This document shows, one piece after another, positions 49,752 through 59,073 of a stretch of 64,000 bases of DNA. Each line of letters starts with the position of its first letter. Positions within the stretch are counted from its first letter, which is position 1. The position numbers were made by a program, and so were the translations under genes. The notes under the pieces were generated by a model, which worked only from the letters and a program-made list of their open reading frames with translations, was not told where the DNA came from and searched no databases. Source of the DNA: Enterobacter sp. BIGb0383 (lineage in GTDB: Bacteria; Pseudomonadota; Gammaproteobacteria; Enterobacterales; Enterobacteriaceae); the NCBI RefSeq assembly GCF_003751845.1, contig NZ_RJKQ01000001.1, forward strand, positions 1,364,001 through 1,428,000, in the 5' to 3' direction.

Positions 49752-50999
49752 ATGTCTGCACCTCAACACGCTTATACTCCCGCGCCCGACGCTACCGTAA
49801 CGGGTGTGCTTCGCTCACCGCGTCTGCTGCTGCGCGAAACTCTGGCGGGCGTTATTACCGCCCTGGCCCTGATCCCGGAAGTGATCTCCTTTTCAGTCAT
49901 TGCCGGTGTCGACCCTAAGGTCAGCCTGATTGCCTCGGTGGTGCTGTGCCTGGCGATGTCGGTGCTCGGCGGCCGCCCGGCAATGGTCACCGCCGCCGCC
50001 GGTTCGGTGGCGCTGGTGATAGGCCCGATGGTCAGCCAGCACGGCGTCGGCTATATTCTCCCCGCCGTGGTCATGGCCGGTATGATTCAGATTCTGTTTG
50101 GCGTCCTCGGTATGGCCAGGCTGATGCGCTTTATTCCTCAGGCGGTGATGACCGGCTTTGTGAACGCCCTGGGGATCCTGATTTTCTTCGCCCAGGTGCC
50201 CCACTTCTGGCAAAAAAGCCCGCTGATTTGGGGACTCTTTGTGCTGACGCTGCTGATTGTGCTGTGGGTACCGCGCTTTATTAAAAGCATCCCTGCCCCG
50301 CTGATCGCCATTGTGGTCCTGACCCTGTTCAGTATTTACAGCGGGCAGCTGTTGCCTACGGTCGGCGATGCCGGCCCCATGAGCCGTGGTTTACCCGGAT
50401 TCACCGAGCTGCAGGTGCCGTTGAATATGCATACCCTGGCGATTATCTGGCCCTGCGCCTTAAGTATCGCCTTTGTCGGACTGATGGAGTCGCTGTTGAC
50501 GGCCAGGCTGGTAGACGACCTCACCGCCAGCCCGTCGAACAAACACCGGGAGAGTACCGGTCTGGGTATCGCCAATATCATGGCCGGTTTCTACGGCGGC
50601 ATTGCGGGCTGCGCGATGATCGGTCAGACCATCGTGAACGTGGAGATGGGGAAAGGACGCAGTCGGATATCGACTCTTGCCGCTGCGCTGATTTTACTGC
50701 TGCTGGTCACCGCATTAAGCGAGGTGATGGCCAAAATCCCGATGGCCGTGCTGGCCGGCATTATGGTGATTGTGGCGGTGAAAACCTTTAGCTGGCACAG
50801 CGTAGCCCCCGCCACGCTGAAAGGGATGCCCGTCGCAGAGACGCTGGTGATGCTGGTCACCGTCGCCGCTACCCTGAGCACGGAAAATCTGGCGATTGGC
50901 GTCGCGGCGGGCGTTATCGCCCTGCTGTTACTGCCGCGACGGATGAAGCGTCATCTGACGGCTACAGCAAAAACAGCGTCGCCAGACCCAGAAAAATAA
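49752..50999 (+). CDS. SulP-family anion transporter lacking a STAS domain
   Basis: A 415-residue membrane protein with ten or more helices. The N-terminal ALALIPEVISFSVIAGVDPKVSL matches the SulP signature (P-E-x-x-x-Y/F-A-x-I-A-G), and the GGRPAMVTAAAGSVALVIGP region is the second conserved anion-site helix. SulP proteins of this sort carry sulfate, bicarbonate or organic anions; the substrate is unknown. The protein ends soon after the last helix (LLPRRMKRHL), without the C-terminal STAS domain of most SulP proteins. Its last 38 bases overlap the end of mgtE on the opposite strand. It is absent here in E. coli. Confidence 0.8.
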   Translation: MSAPQHAYTPAPDATVTGVLRSPRLLLRETLAGVITALALIPEVISFSVIAGVDPKVSLIASVVLCLAMSVLGGRPAMVTAAAGSVALVIGPMVSQHGVGYILPAVVMAGMIQILFGVLGMARLMRFIPQAVMTGFVNALGILIFFAQVPHFWQKSPLIWGLFVLTLLIVLWVPRFIKSIPAPLIAIVVLTLFSIYSGQLLPTVGDAGPMSRGLPGFTELQVPLNMHTLAIIWPCALSIAFVGLMESLLTARLVDDLTASPSNKHRESTGLGIANIMAGFYGGIAGCAMIGQTIVNVEMGKGRSRISTLAAALILLLLVTALSEVMAKIPMAVLAGIMVIVAVKTFSWHSVAPATLKGMPVAETLVMLVTVAATLSTENLAIGVAAGVIALLLLPRRMKRHLTATAKTASPDPEK

Positions 51000-52398
51000 A
51001 GAAGCCCCCGGTGTCGGTAATGGCGGTGATCATCACGCTGGAGCCGACCGCCGGGTCGCGCCCCAGCTTCGACATAATCATCGGGATCAGCACACCCATC
51101 AGGGCCGCCACCAGCAGGTTGAGGATCATGGCCAGCGTCATCACGCCGCCGAGCGCCATATCGTCGTACAGCCACCAGGTAATGCCGCCCATGATCCCGC
51201 CCCACACCAGGCCGTTAATCAGCGCGGTGCCCATTTCACGCAGGATCAGAAACGAGAAGTTACCCGGCTGAATATGCTGTAACGCCAGCGCACGCACGAT
51301 CATCGTGATGGTCTGATTCCCCGTGTTGCCGCCGATGCCCGCCACGATGGGCATCAGCGAGGCCAGCGCCACCAGTTGGGAGATCGTGTGTTCAAATCCG
51401 TCGATGACCCGCGAGGCGATAAAGGCCGTACAGAGGTTAATTGCCAGCCAGGCCCAGCGTTTTTTCACGGTTTTGCTGACCGGCGCGAAGACATCCTCTT
51501 CGCTGCTCAGGCCACCCATTCGCCGCAGGTCGTTGTCGGTCTCTTCATAGACCACGTCGACGATCTCATCGATGGTCAGACGCCCCATCAGTTTGCCGGC
51601 AGGGTCGACCACCGCCGCACTGACCAGGTTATCACGCTCAAAGGTACGCGCCGCTTTTTCGGCGTCTTCCTGCGGATGGAAGGTGACAATATCGTGGTCC
51701 ATCACTTCATCGACCCGCCGTGAAGCCGGGTTTAGCAGAATGCTTTTCAGCATCAGTTCGCCCTGCAATGTGTTATCGCGGGCGGTGACAAAGAGTTTAT
51801 CGGTGTTCTCCGCCATTTTGCCGAGCCGCCGGAGGTAGCGCTGGACCGTCCCCAGGGTGACATCAGGCCGGACGGTGATCACCTCAAATTCCATGATCGC
51901 GCCGACGCGATTTTTATCGTAGTGCATCACCTGGCGAACCCGCGCCCGCTCGTCCGGCGGCAGGCTGGCCATCAGACGACCGGTCAGATCGCGGGGCAGG
52001 TGCTGAACCAGGTAAATCTGCTCATCGATATCCAGGGTTTGCAGGGCATCAAGCAGCGCTTTGTCGCTCATCCCGTCAATCAGGTCTTCCCAGACGTTTT
52101 CCGATGCCTCAAGCAGGACCTTTCCCCGCTTGTCGTCCTCAACCATTCGCCACAGGGCATGACGCTCTTCCGCCGGAAGTGCCTCAAGGGTATCCGCGAG
52201 ATCCGCAGGCCGCAGGTGCGCCACCAGCGCGCCGATCTCAGCCAGATCGTCTGCCAGGGTGCCGTCATCATACTGTTCAGCGAGGGTCAGCTTGCCCAAC
52301 AGCGCCGAGGTGACGGCTTTATCGGTGGAGAGTAACCAGATGAGTCGCGCACGCTCTTCATCGCGCAGTCGGGCGCTGTTTTTTGGCAAGACGGACAT
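50962..52398 (-). CDS. mgtE: Magnesium transporter MgtE
   Basis: MgtE is a Mg2+ channel whose cytosolic domains close it at high internal Mg2+. The 478-residue protein has an N domain (helical repeats, residues 20-140), two CBS domains (about 145-270) including FEVITVRPDVTL and MDHDIVTFHPQEDA, a plug helix, and five membrane helices with the pore motif IGGNTGNQ and the DTGGFFIFLG aspartate in helix five. E. coli K-12 lacks mgtE, so this is an accessory gene in the mqo-yojI gap. Its 3' end overlaps the SulP gene tail to tail. I see no M-box riboswitch in the 150-base upstream gap. Confidence 0.9.
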   Translation of the reverse strand: MSVLPKNSARLRDEERARLIWLLSTDKAVTSALLGKLTLAEQYDDGTLADDLAEIGALVAHLRPADLADTLEALPAEERHALWRMVEDDKRGKVLLEASENVWEDLIDGMSDKALLDALQTLDIDEQIYLVQHLPRDLTGRLMASLPPDERARVRQVMHYDKNRVGAIMEFEVITVRPDVTLGTVQRYLRRLGKMAENTDKLFVTARDNTLQGELMLKSILLNPASRRVDEVMDHDIVTFHPQEDAEKAARTFERDNLVSAAVVDPAGKLMGRLTIDEIVDVVYEETDNDLRRMGGLSSEEDVFAPVSKTVKKRWAWLAINLCTAFIASRVIDGFEHTISQLVALASLMPIVAGIGGNTGNQTITMIVRALALQHIQPGNFSFLILREMGTALINGLVWGGIMGGITWWLYDDMALGGVMTLAMILNLLVAALMGVLIPMIMSKLGRDPAVGSSVMITAITDTGGFFIFLGLATLFLL

Positions 52399-52508
52399 GT
52401 TGAGGCAATTCCTTTGTGTTCAACCCGCACGACAATCGGACGGCGAGTTAATGATAGCGCGGGGTTGTGTAAATAATAATAAACAGTGGGCGGGGATGAT
52501 GAAAAAAA

Positions 52509-52541
52509 CAGCATATGCTCCCCCGAAAGTTCGGGGGAGCA
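52509..52541 (-). terminator. yojI terminator
   Basis: TGCTCCCCCGA (52516-52526) pairs with TCGGGGGAGCA (52531-52541). On the minus strand a T-run follows a few bases later. Confidence 0.82.
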
Positions 52542-52547
52542 TCAATA

Positions 52548-54191
52548 TCAGGCAGTACGGGCGACCGCGTCGCGGGAAGCGGCGGCACGTTCTTCGCCGG
52601 TCAGCTCGCTAAGCTGGCCGTTGCGCATCTCCAGCAGGCGATCGGCGTGGATAAAGTAGTGATCGTCATGGCTGATAGCAAAGATGGTTTTTCCCATCTG
52701 CTGCATCAGCGGCAGCAGGACCTGATAGAACTCGCGGCGGAAATGCGGGTCCTGATCGGCAGCCCACTCGTCCAGCATGATGATATCGCGCTCTTCCGCC
52801 AGCGCCAGCAGCAGGGCCACGCGCTTTTTCTGTCCTTTGGAGAGATTAAGATCGAGGATTTTACCGCCGTCCAGCTTGATTTTATGCGCCATCTGCAGCT
52901 GCGCCAGCCATTTATCGACCAGCGCCGGATCGGCCACTTTACCTTCCGGCCCGAGCAACTGGTCAAACAGCCAGACATCGGTAAAGACCGCCGAGAACAA
53001 CTTACGGTAATCTTCCGGTTTATCCACGGCCAGCGGCTTGCCGTCCAGCAGGATCTCACCGGACACCGGCTGATACAGCCCGGTCAGCAGCATCGCCAGC
53101 GTCGATTTCCCGCTGCCGTTACCGCCGATCAGAAACACCAGCTCACCCCGTTTCAGGGTCATATTGATCGGACCGACGGAGAAGGTGTTGTCTTCGTAAT
53201 GGAATACCACGTCGCGCAGCTCAAGCGTCTGCCAGCCCGCGTGGGACTGCGGTTTCGGGAATTCAGCCCGGAACGGCGCCAGCGCAAACTTATTCAGCTT
53301 ATTAAAGGCCACCTGCGCCGTCAGCAGCGTCGGCAATGCCCCGACCGCAGAAAGCAGCGGCGTACGCAGGAACAGCAGAGTCAGGGAGTAGGTCGCCGCA
53401 ACGTTGGTATCCGCCCAGCCCAGGCTATTCGCCATCCAGAACACCAGGCCAATCGCGCCCAGCATCATAATATTCGACCAGTTCACCGCACTCAGATGGA
53501 AAGTATCGGCGCGAATAATATTGTGGCGATATTCGCGGGCATCAGGAAGATAGAGATTGTTGAAGATATGCTCGGCGCGTTCGCGGTTCAGCGTCAGCTC
53601 TTTACGCCCTTCCAGCACGGTCTGGTAGTCTTTGTACAGTTTATCTTCCGTTTCGCGCAGTACGGCCATATGACGGTAAACGCGGGAGACCAGCATAAAA
53701 CCGCCCCAGATGGTAATCACCAGCCACAGGGCCGTTATCAGCAGCATTTTGCTCGACAGCCAGGCCAGATACGCGGCACAGCCGAAACTCAGAATAATGC
53801 CCTGCACCAGCTCCGGCAGACGCACGAAAGCGATGGTGATATTACGCACATCGCTGGTTAACCCGGCAAGCAGCGACGCGGTGCCGACTTTTTCGATACG
53901 CGCAATCGGCGTATCGAGGATCCGCTTAATAAATTCGCCGCGCAGGCGGTAGACAAAATGGTGTCCCAGGGTCGTCAACGCCAGCTGTGAACCCAGCGTC
54001 ACCGCCATCAATAAGAGCAGCAAACCCAGGAATTCCGGCAGAACCATCAGGGTGTTATCCACGGTTTCAATCAGCCGCAGGTTGATAAAGGCGATCAGGC
54101 CAATACCCAGCGCGGCGCTCACCAGGCTCAGCGCCATCACGGCGATGAAAGGCCAGCGATACTGGCGCCAGACAACAAGAAGAAGTTCCAT
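52548..54191 (-). CDS. yojI: ABC exporter YojI (peptide/microcin J25 efflux)
   Basis: YojI is a half-size ABC exporter that, with TolC, exports microcin J25 and L-cysteine in E. coli. From ATG 54191 it has 547 residues, equal to E. coli. Six membrane helices occupy about residues 1-300; the nucleotide-binding domain has Walker [10 protein letters not shown], the signature LSKGQKKR, Walker [14 protein letters not shown] and the H-loop AISHDDHYF. It is followed by a terminator and preceded by alkB on the same strand. Confidence 0.95.
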   Translation of the reverse strand: MELLLVVWRQYRWPFIAVMALSLVSAALGIGLIAFINLRLIETVDNTLMVLPEFLGLLLLLMAVTLGSQLALTTLGHHFVYRLRGEFIKRILDTPIARIEKVGTASLLAGLTSDVRNITIAFVRLPELVQGIILSFGCAAYLAWLSSKMLLITALWLVITIWGGFMLVSRVYRHMAVLRETEDKLYKDYQTVLEGRKELTLNRERAEHIFNNLYLPDAREYRHNIIRADTFHLSAVNWSNIMMLGAIGLVFWMANSLGWADTNVAATYSLTLLFLRTPLLSAVGALPTLLTAQVAFNKLNKFALAPFRAEFPKPQSHAGWQTLELRDVVFHYEDNTFSVGPINMTLKRGELVFLIGGNGSGKSTLAMLLTGLYQPVSGEILLDGKPLAVDKPEDYRKLFSAVFTDVWLFDQLLGPEGKVADPALVDKWLAQLQMAHKIKLDGGKILDLNLSKGQKKRVALLLALAEERDIIMLDEWAADQDPHFRREFYQVLLPLMQQMGKTIFAISHDDHYFIHADRLLEMRNGQLSELTGEERAAASRDAVARTA

Positions 54192-54272
54192 AACCACAGT
54201 CCGGAGTAGAAAAAGAGCGGGCAGTGTAAACTGCTGACGGCCGACAGCAAGAATAATTCTTATTTTTATTCG

Positions 54273-54917
54273 CTATTCGCCCGCGCGCCGGAAGGTCAAA
54301 TTATAGCGACAGTTGCCGGTCGCTGGATGCTGTCCGGGCTTAAGAGGTTGGATCCCGTGATACCACAGGCGCGATTCGCCGCCCCATACCACCACGTCCC
54401 CGTGTTCCAGCAGCAGACGTTTCAGGGGATCGTTACGTTGCGCACCGCCAAACTGAAATATGGCAGGCAATCCCAGGGAAACGGAGACAATCGGCGCATC
54501 CAGCCTGGCCTCGTCTTTATCCTGATGTAATGAGAGCTTTGTTCCGGGCAAATAGCGGTTAATCAGGCAGGCATCGGGTTGAAAGCCGGAATAGCCTGCC
54601 TCCAGCGCGGCCCGCTGCGCCAGGGACAGAAAGCCGACCGGCATCGGGGGCCAGCGGCGACCACCGAGGGGATCGTAAGGCGAATAGAGATAGCCTCTGG
54701 CATCGGTTGTCCAGCCCACCTCGCCGCAGTTGGTCATCGCCACCGACATGGTATAGCCGCCGGGCGTGACCATCTGACGGAACGGGGAACGCTCAGCGAC
54801 GGCGGCAATATCCGCCAGCAGCGACGGTGACGCCGCCAGCGCAAAGCGTCTCAGCACCACGGCACCCGGTCCGAGCGGCTCCTGCCAGGGTTCAGCATCG
54901 GCAAAGAGATCCAGCAT
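54273..54917 (-). CDS. alkB: DNA/RNA dealkylase AlkB
   Basis: AlkB oxidatively removes 1-methyladenine and 3-methylcytosine lesions with Fe(II) and 2-oxoglutarate. The 214-residue protein (E. coli 216) keeps the iron ligands His131 and Asp133 in SLHQDKDEA and His187 in LWYHGIQP. The 2-oxoglutarate-binding Arg pattern NLTFRR closes the protein. Its ATG overlaps the ada stop codon (TAATG), so ada and alkB are one operon, induced through the Ada box upstream of ada. Confidence 0.95.
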   Translation of the reverse strand: MLDLFADAEPWQEPLGPGAVVLRRFALAASPSLLADIAAVAERSPFRQMVTPGGYTMSVAMTNCGEVGWTTDARGYLYSPYDPLGGRRWPPMPVGFLSLAQRAALEAGYSGFQPDACLINRYLPGTKLSLHQDKDEARLDAPIVSVSLGLPAIFQFGGAQRNDPLKRLLLEHGDVVVWGGESRLWYHGIQPLKPGQHPATGNCRYNLTFRRAGE

Positions 54918-55975
54918 TAACTCTCCTTCGTTGTGGCTTCGCGCTGTAACAACAGCGCTTTACGTTCAGCTCCCCAGCGATAGCCCGACAGCGCGCCGTC
55001 GCTGCGGATCACCCGATGACAGGGGATAATAATAGCAAGGGTATTGGCGGCACAGGCCCGCGCCACCGCCCGAACGGCATTCGGCTGCCCCATCGCTGCG
55101 GCCACCTCGGCATAGCTGGCGGTGCTGCCGACGGGGATCGCCCGTAGCGCCTGCCAGACCCGTTGCTGGAACGCCGTGCCGCGAATATCCAGCGGCAGCG
55201 AGAGAGGCACCCGCCGATCGTCCAGGCTGCGGATCACCTGCGCGACCCGCCCGGCAAAAGCATCATCCGCCCCTGCCCGCTCAGCCAGCGGGAACTGCTG
55301 TACCAGTTCAGCTTCCAGGGCCGCGTCGTTATCCCCCAGCAGCACGGCACAGACTCCGCGCTCGCTTTCGGCCACCAGACAGCGGCCCAGCGCGCATTTG
55401 TCCAGGGTATAGCGCACCGCCGTCTCGCCGCGGCGGTACTGACGGGCAGTCATACCCAGCGTTGCATCGGCCTGTCGGTAGTAACTGCTGGCATCGGGAA
55501 AACCGGCGGCCAGCAACGCCTCTGTGACCGCCTCGCCCTGGGCCAGCGAGGCGCGCAGGCGCTGCGCCCGCCAGCCCTGCTGCCAGGCTTTTGGCGTCAT
55601 ACCGGTAACGGATTTAAACAGACGATGCAGATGGTATGGGCTCATCGCCACGTCCTGCGCCAGCTGGTCAAGGGTAACCGGTGATTCCTGCTCAAGCAGG
55701 CGGCAGGCGCGGGTGATTTTATCGAGGCGCTGCTGTTGAGGATGGGCCTTATCAGGCTGACAGCGTTTACAGGGACGAAACCCTGCCGCCGCCGCGGCCC
55801 CGGTATCCGGATAAAAACGGACGTTCTGGCGCAGCGCGTGTCGGGCGCGGCAGGAAGGACGACAAAAGATACCGGTCGTCACGACGGCGAAGATAAACTG
55901 ACCATCGGCTTGCGCATCGCGGTCAAGGACCGCCTGCCAGCGCGCATCGTCATCAATAAGTGCAGAAGTGTTCAT
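54917..55975 (-). CDS. ada: Ada, methyltransferase and transcription activator
   Basis: Ada removes methyl groups from DNA phosphotriesters and O6-methylguanine and, once methylated on its N-terminal Cys, activates ada-alkB and other repair genes. From ATG 55975 the protein has 352 residues (E. coli 354). Cys38 in TGIFCRPSC is the activating acceptor and a zinc ligand; an AraC-type helix-turn-helix is near residues 85-180, and the C-terminal methyl acceptor Cys is in IIPCHRVI. Codons upstream of 55975 are outside the conserved protein. It begins the ada-alkB operon. Confidence 0.95.
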   Translation of the reverse strand: MNTSALIDDDARWQAVLDRDAQADGQFIFAVVTTGIFCRPSCRARHALRQNVRFYPDTGAAAAAGFRPCKRCQPDKAHPQQQRLDKITRACRLLEQESPVTLDQLAQDVAMSPYHLHRLFKSVTGMTPKAWQQGWRAQRLRASLAQGEAVTEALLAAGFPDASSYYRQADATLGMTARQYRRGETAVRYTLDKCALGRCLVAESERGVCAVLLGDNDAALEAELVQQFPLAERAGADDAFAGRVAQVIRSLDDRRVPLSLPLDIRGTAFQQRVWQALRAIPVGSTASYAEVAAAMGQPNAVRAVARACAANTLAIIIPCHRVIRSDGALSGYRWGAERKALLLQREATTKES

Positions 55976-56040
55976 TACAGGCTCCTTCTTTAAGGCTAGC
56001 CCTACTCTGCCGCCCGCGCCCTGGATAAAAAACCGCAATC

Positions 56041-56053
56041 TTGCGCTTTAATT
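56041..56053 (-). promoter_or_regulatory. Ada box upstream of ada
   Basis: On the minus strand AATTAAAGCGCAA, the A-box/B-box sequence recognised by methylated Ada, occurs 66 bases upstream of the ada start codon. It overlaps the last codons of apbE. Confidence 0.88.
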
Positions 56054-57097
56054 CGGCTCACCCTGCAGGAAACCGGCAAACTGCGGCGACATCCAGTGGC
56101 TAAAACCGTCCCCCTCTTTGCTAATCATATATACCGCCAGCCCCTGCTCACGGGCGACCTGCTGCGCTTTTTCCCGTCCCAGCACCATCAGGCCGGTATC
56201 CCAGCCGTCGGCTTCCAGCGCCGTCGGGGCAATGACCGTGACCGACACCAGCGTATGGGTAATCGGCCGTCCGCTTTGCGGATCAATCACGTGGGAAATG
56301 CGCTTGCCGTCAAGTTCATAGTAGTTACGGTAGCTGCCGGAGGTGCTGATCCCGTGGCCGTTGATATCGACAATGGCCTCCACGGCATTCTCGCGATCCG
56401 TCGGCTTCTGGATCGCCACGCGCCAGGGCTGGCCGCTGGCGTTCATTCCCCGGCTGACCAGCGCGCCCCCCACCGAGACCAGGTAGCGCGACAGCCCTTC
56501 CTGCTCCATCAGCCGCGCCAGATGATCGGCAGCATAGCCCTCGCCCACCGTCGAAAGATCGACAAACAGATCGGGTAGATCTTTTTGCAGATACTGGCGG
56601 GAAGCGGTGTTGATCACCGTCAGATGCTGCAGGCCAGTGCGGGCGCGGGCCTCCTCAATCTGCGCAGCTGAAGGCGTTTTGACCGGCTGTTTATCAGGGC
56701 CGAATCCCCAGAGATTGACCAGTGGCCCGACGGTGATGTCCATCGCACCGGCGGTTTTGTCGCCGATCCGTAGCGCCTGAGTCACGATATCCGCCATCGC
56801 CTCGCTGACCGGCCAGGGTGCGGTCGTCCGGGCCTGGTTAAAGCGCATCAGGGCCGAATCCGGTTTCCAGGTCGATAGCAGCTGGTCGTCGGCATTGAGC
56901 TGCGCCTGAATTTTCTGCTGTAGCGGCAGGCGACGGCTCTCGTCCAGCCCCACCACGCTAACCCGCCAGGAGGTACCCATCGTTTTCCCTTCCAGCACCG
57001 TGGCGCCTGCGGATTTCGGGGAAGGATCGGCCTTATCACACCCGGCGATCGACAAAAAGAGCGTCAGCAGTGAGAGACGCAAAAACAGGGATACCAT
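56048..57097 (-). CDS. apbE: FAD:protein FMN transferase ApbE
   Basis: ApbE attaches FMN to threonine of target redox proteins such as RnfG and NqrC on the outer face of the inner membrane. The 349-residue lipoprotein (E. coli 351) has a signal peptide and lipobox LSIAGC with Cys20. Conserved segments are MGTSWRVSVVG, DITVGPLVNLWGFG, LVDLSTVGEGYAADHLA in near form and the metal/FAD-binding GRPITHTLVSVTVIA. It precedes ada on the same strand; the ada promoter lies in its end. Confidence 0.94.
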   Translation of the reverse strand: MVSLFLRLSLLTLFLSIAGCDKADPSPKSAGATVLEGKTMGTSWRVSVVGLDESRRLPLQQKIQAQLNADDQLLSTWKPDSALMRFNQARTTAPWPVSEAMADIVTQALRIGDKTAGAMDITVGPLVNLWGFGPDKQPVKTPSAAQIEEARARTGLQHLTVINTASRQYLQKDLPDLFVDLSTVGEGYAADHLARLMEQEGLSRYLVSVGGALVSRGMNASGQPWRVAIQKPTDRENAVEAIVDINGHGISTSGSYRNYYELDGKRISHVIDPQSGRPITHTLVSVTVIAPTALEADGWDTGLMVLGREKAQQVAREQGLAVYMISKEGDGFSHWMSPQFAGFLQGEPN

Positions 57098-57171
57098 CGG
57101 TGCGGTTCCTTTTACCCGTTCCGGGCCAGTAAAGAAGAGGAGCTGATGCGGGGAGATTCTGCCATAAAAAA

Positions 57172-57189
57172 AGGGACCTCGTGGTCCCT
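57172..57189 (-). terminator. ompC terminator
   Basis: AGGGACC (57172-57178) pairs with GGTCCCT (57183-57189). On the minus strand seven T follow (from 57172 down). Confidence 0.88.
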
Positions 57190-57207
57190 TTCGTCACAAC
57201 GTATCGC

Positions 57208-58326
57208 TTAGAACTGGTAAACCAGGCCCAGGGCAACAACGTCATCGGTAGTGATACCGGCTGCGCGAGTGAAGTCGTTCGCATCCAGCAGGTTGATTTT
57301 GTAATCAACGTAGGTAGACATGTTTTTGTTGAAGTAGTAAGTCGCACCCACATCAATATATTTCAGCAGATCCTGGTCGCCGGCGTTAACGGTAGCGTTG
57401 CTGACTTTCTTACCTTTAGACTGCAGGTAAGCGATGGACGGACGCAGGCCGAAGTCGAACTGGTACTGAGCAACCACTTCGAAGTTCTGCGCTTTGTCAG
57501 CGTAACCGTAGATCGCGGTATCACCTTTAGAGTCACCGAAACGGGTCGCGTTATAGGTCTGGGAGTACTCTGCTGCCAGGTAAACGTTATTAGCGTCATA
57601 TTTCAGGCCGCCGGTGTAAACGTCTGCGCGATCGCCGTTACCAAACACGACAGCGCCGTTCTGGTCTGCGGTACGTTTGGAGCTGGATGCCGCAGCACCG
57701 ATACCAAAGCCTGCGCCCAGATCGTAAGTTACTGACGCGCCGTAGCCGTCACCGTTCTGGCGCAGAGTGCTGCGACCGCTGGTGTTTTCACCGCTAACGC
57801 TGCCGTTTTTACCCTGGTACTGCAGGGCAAAGTTCAGACCGTCAACCAGACCGAAGAAGTCGGTGTTACGGTAGGTTGCAACGCCGTTAGCGCGGGACTG
57901 CATAAAGTTGTCAGCGCCGTAGGTGTCGCCGCCGAACTCCGGCAGAACGTCGGTCCAGGAAGTTACGTCGTAGATAACGCCGTAGTTACGACCGTAGTCG
58001 AAAGAACCCGCATCACTCACGCGCAGACCCGCAAAGGCCAGACGGGTGGATGCATTGTTTTCGCTTTCAGACGTGTTGCCTTTAACTTCGTATTCCCACT
58101 GGCCGTAACCGGTCAGCTGGTCGTTAACCTGGGTTTCGCCTTTAAAGCCGAGACGAATGTAGGTTTTGTCACCATCGTCGCCAGCATTGTTAGAGAAATA
58201 GTGAAGACCGTCGACTTTGCCGTACAGGTCTAATTTGTTGCCATCTTTGTTGTAAATTTCAGCTGCATTTGCTGCACCTGCTACCAGCAGAGCCGGTACC
58301 AGTAGGGACAGTACTTTAACTTTCAT
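57208..58326 (-). CDS. ompC: Outer-membrane porin OmpC
   Basis: OmpC is a trimeric general porin for small hydrophilic solutes. The 372-residue precursor has a 21-residue signal peptide ending AANA, mature start [10 protein letters not shown], sixteen beta strands and the constriction loop L3 with PEFGGDTYG. It ends in LGLVYQF with terminal Phe. Start ATG 58326 follows a leader with AACGAGGGTTAATAAC in E. coli-like form. OmpR sites and micF lie upstream, as in E. coli. Loop lengths differ from E. coli, as is usual for porins. Confidence 0.97.
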   Translation of the reverse strand: MKVKVLSLLVPALLVAGAANAAEIYNKDGNKLDLYGKVDGLHYFSNNAGDDGDKTYIRLGFKGETQVNDQLTGYGQWEYEVKGNTSESENNASTRLAFAGLRVSDAGSFDYGRNYGVIYDVTSWTDVLPEFGGDTYGADNFMQSRANGVATYRNTDFFGLVDGLNFALQYQGKNGSVSGENTSGRSTLRQNGDGYGASVTYDLGAGFGIGAAASSSKRTADQNGAVVFGNGDRADVYTGGLKYDANNVYLAAEYSQTYNATRFGDSKGDTAIYGYADKAQNFEVVAQYQFDFGLRPSIAYLQSKGKKVSNATVNAGDQDLLKYIDVGATYYFNKNMSTYVDYKINLLDANDFTRAAGITTDDVVALGLVYQF

Positions 58327-58650
58327 GTTATTAACCCTCGTTATATGCATTTTTTTATTGCCACTGCTTTACTGATTAACCCTCAATCAGTTGGCCGATT
58401 TATTGTGCGGGAAAATACAGAATAATCCAATAAGATTATGATACGAAAATTTCGAAGATGTTTCATTCATCCACAAGGATGTTTCACTTTGTAAATAACG
58501 GGGAACTTTTAAGCGGCACGAATAATCAAAAAATAGCGCACCATTAATCAAAATAAATATTAAACACAGCTAAAACAGCAATTTACAACCACAAATTAAC
58601 ACAGCACTGAATGATAAAACAAAATCTTCACTCGCAACTAAAATAGACCC
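58327..58650. other. ompC promoter and regulatory region
   Basis: This 324-base AT-rich space has the ompC leader (58327-58400), the ompC -10/-35 region around 58420-58440, the OmpR sites at 58455-58499, and the micF promoter region at 58560-58650. No other gene is seen. Confidence 0.7.
58455..58499 (-). promoter_or_regulatory. OmpR binding sites of ompC
   Basis: On the minus strand TTTACAAAGTGAAACATCC and then a second GAAACATC unit reproduce the E. coli ompC OmpR boxes (C1-C3: TTTACATTTTGAAACATC and ATGAAACATC). OmpR-phosphate activation is expected. Confidence 0.8.
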
Positions 58651-58748
58651 GCTATCATCATTAACTTTATTTATTACCTTCATTCAGCAATGAATGTCCG
58701 TTTCAAATCATTTCCACCGGGTGCTCTGCATCCGGTTTTTTTTTACCT
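58651..58748 (+). ncRNA. micF: MicF antisense RNA
   Basis: The sequence GCTATCATCATTAACTTTAT at 58651 matches the E. coli micF 5' end almost base for base, and the RNA ends with a CCGGGTGC/GCATCCGG hairpin (about 58717-58735) followed by a long T-run. MicF pairs with ompF mRNA to block its translation and is transcribed divergently from ompC under OmpR, SoxS and Rob control. The middle part is less conserved, as between other enterobacteria. Confidence 0.92.
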
Positions 58749-59073
58749 TTTTTTACGTAAAAATACGTCCCCCCTGCTTTCAGTATGAAATTATAACAAC
58801 TATTAACTAATTGAAATAACATCAAACACTCTCTTTACTTTATAGTCGTTAAGTAATTTCTTGTTATTTCGTGCTATTCACCTGGCGACCTGTGTCATTC
58901 TTTATACAAACAGACTGAGATCGGTCTTTTTTACCGCACTGAAGCATGTTCTTAGCCCACCGCATCCGACGAACAGGTTTCATCGCTCCCCGACACCCGC
59001 ATTCACTGACGGCAGACTGCAACCAGGCGGCTTTTATGTATATACTGCGTGCAGTACCGTGGGCTATACACTG
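58745..59073. other. Leader and promoter region of rcsD
   Basis: This 329-base region between micF and rcsD is AT-rich up to about 58915, then GC-richer. A short GAC/GTC stem followed by TTTTTT lies near 58912-58931. An open frame in phase with rcsD starts at 58861 but would add 71 residues not found in the family. No separate gene is supported. Confidence 0.5.

Noticed and set aside
58861..59073. In-frame N-terminal extension of rcsD from TTG 58861
   Set aside because: The family starts near 59074, giving exactly the E. coli length of 890 residues; the extension is not hydrophobic in a signal-like way and starts with TTG.
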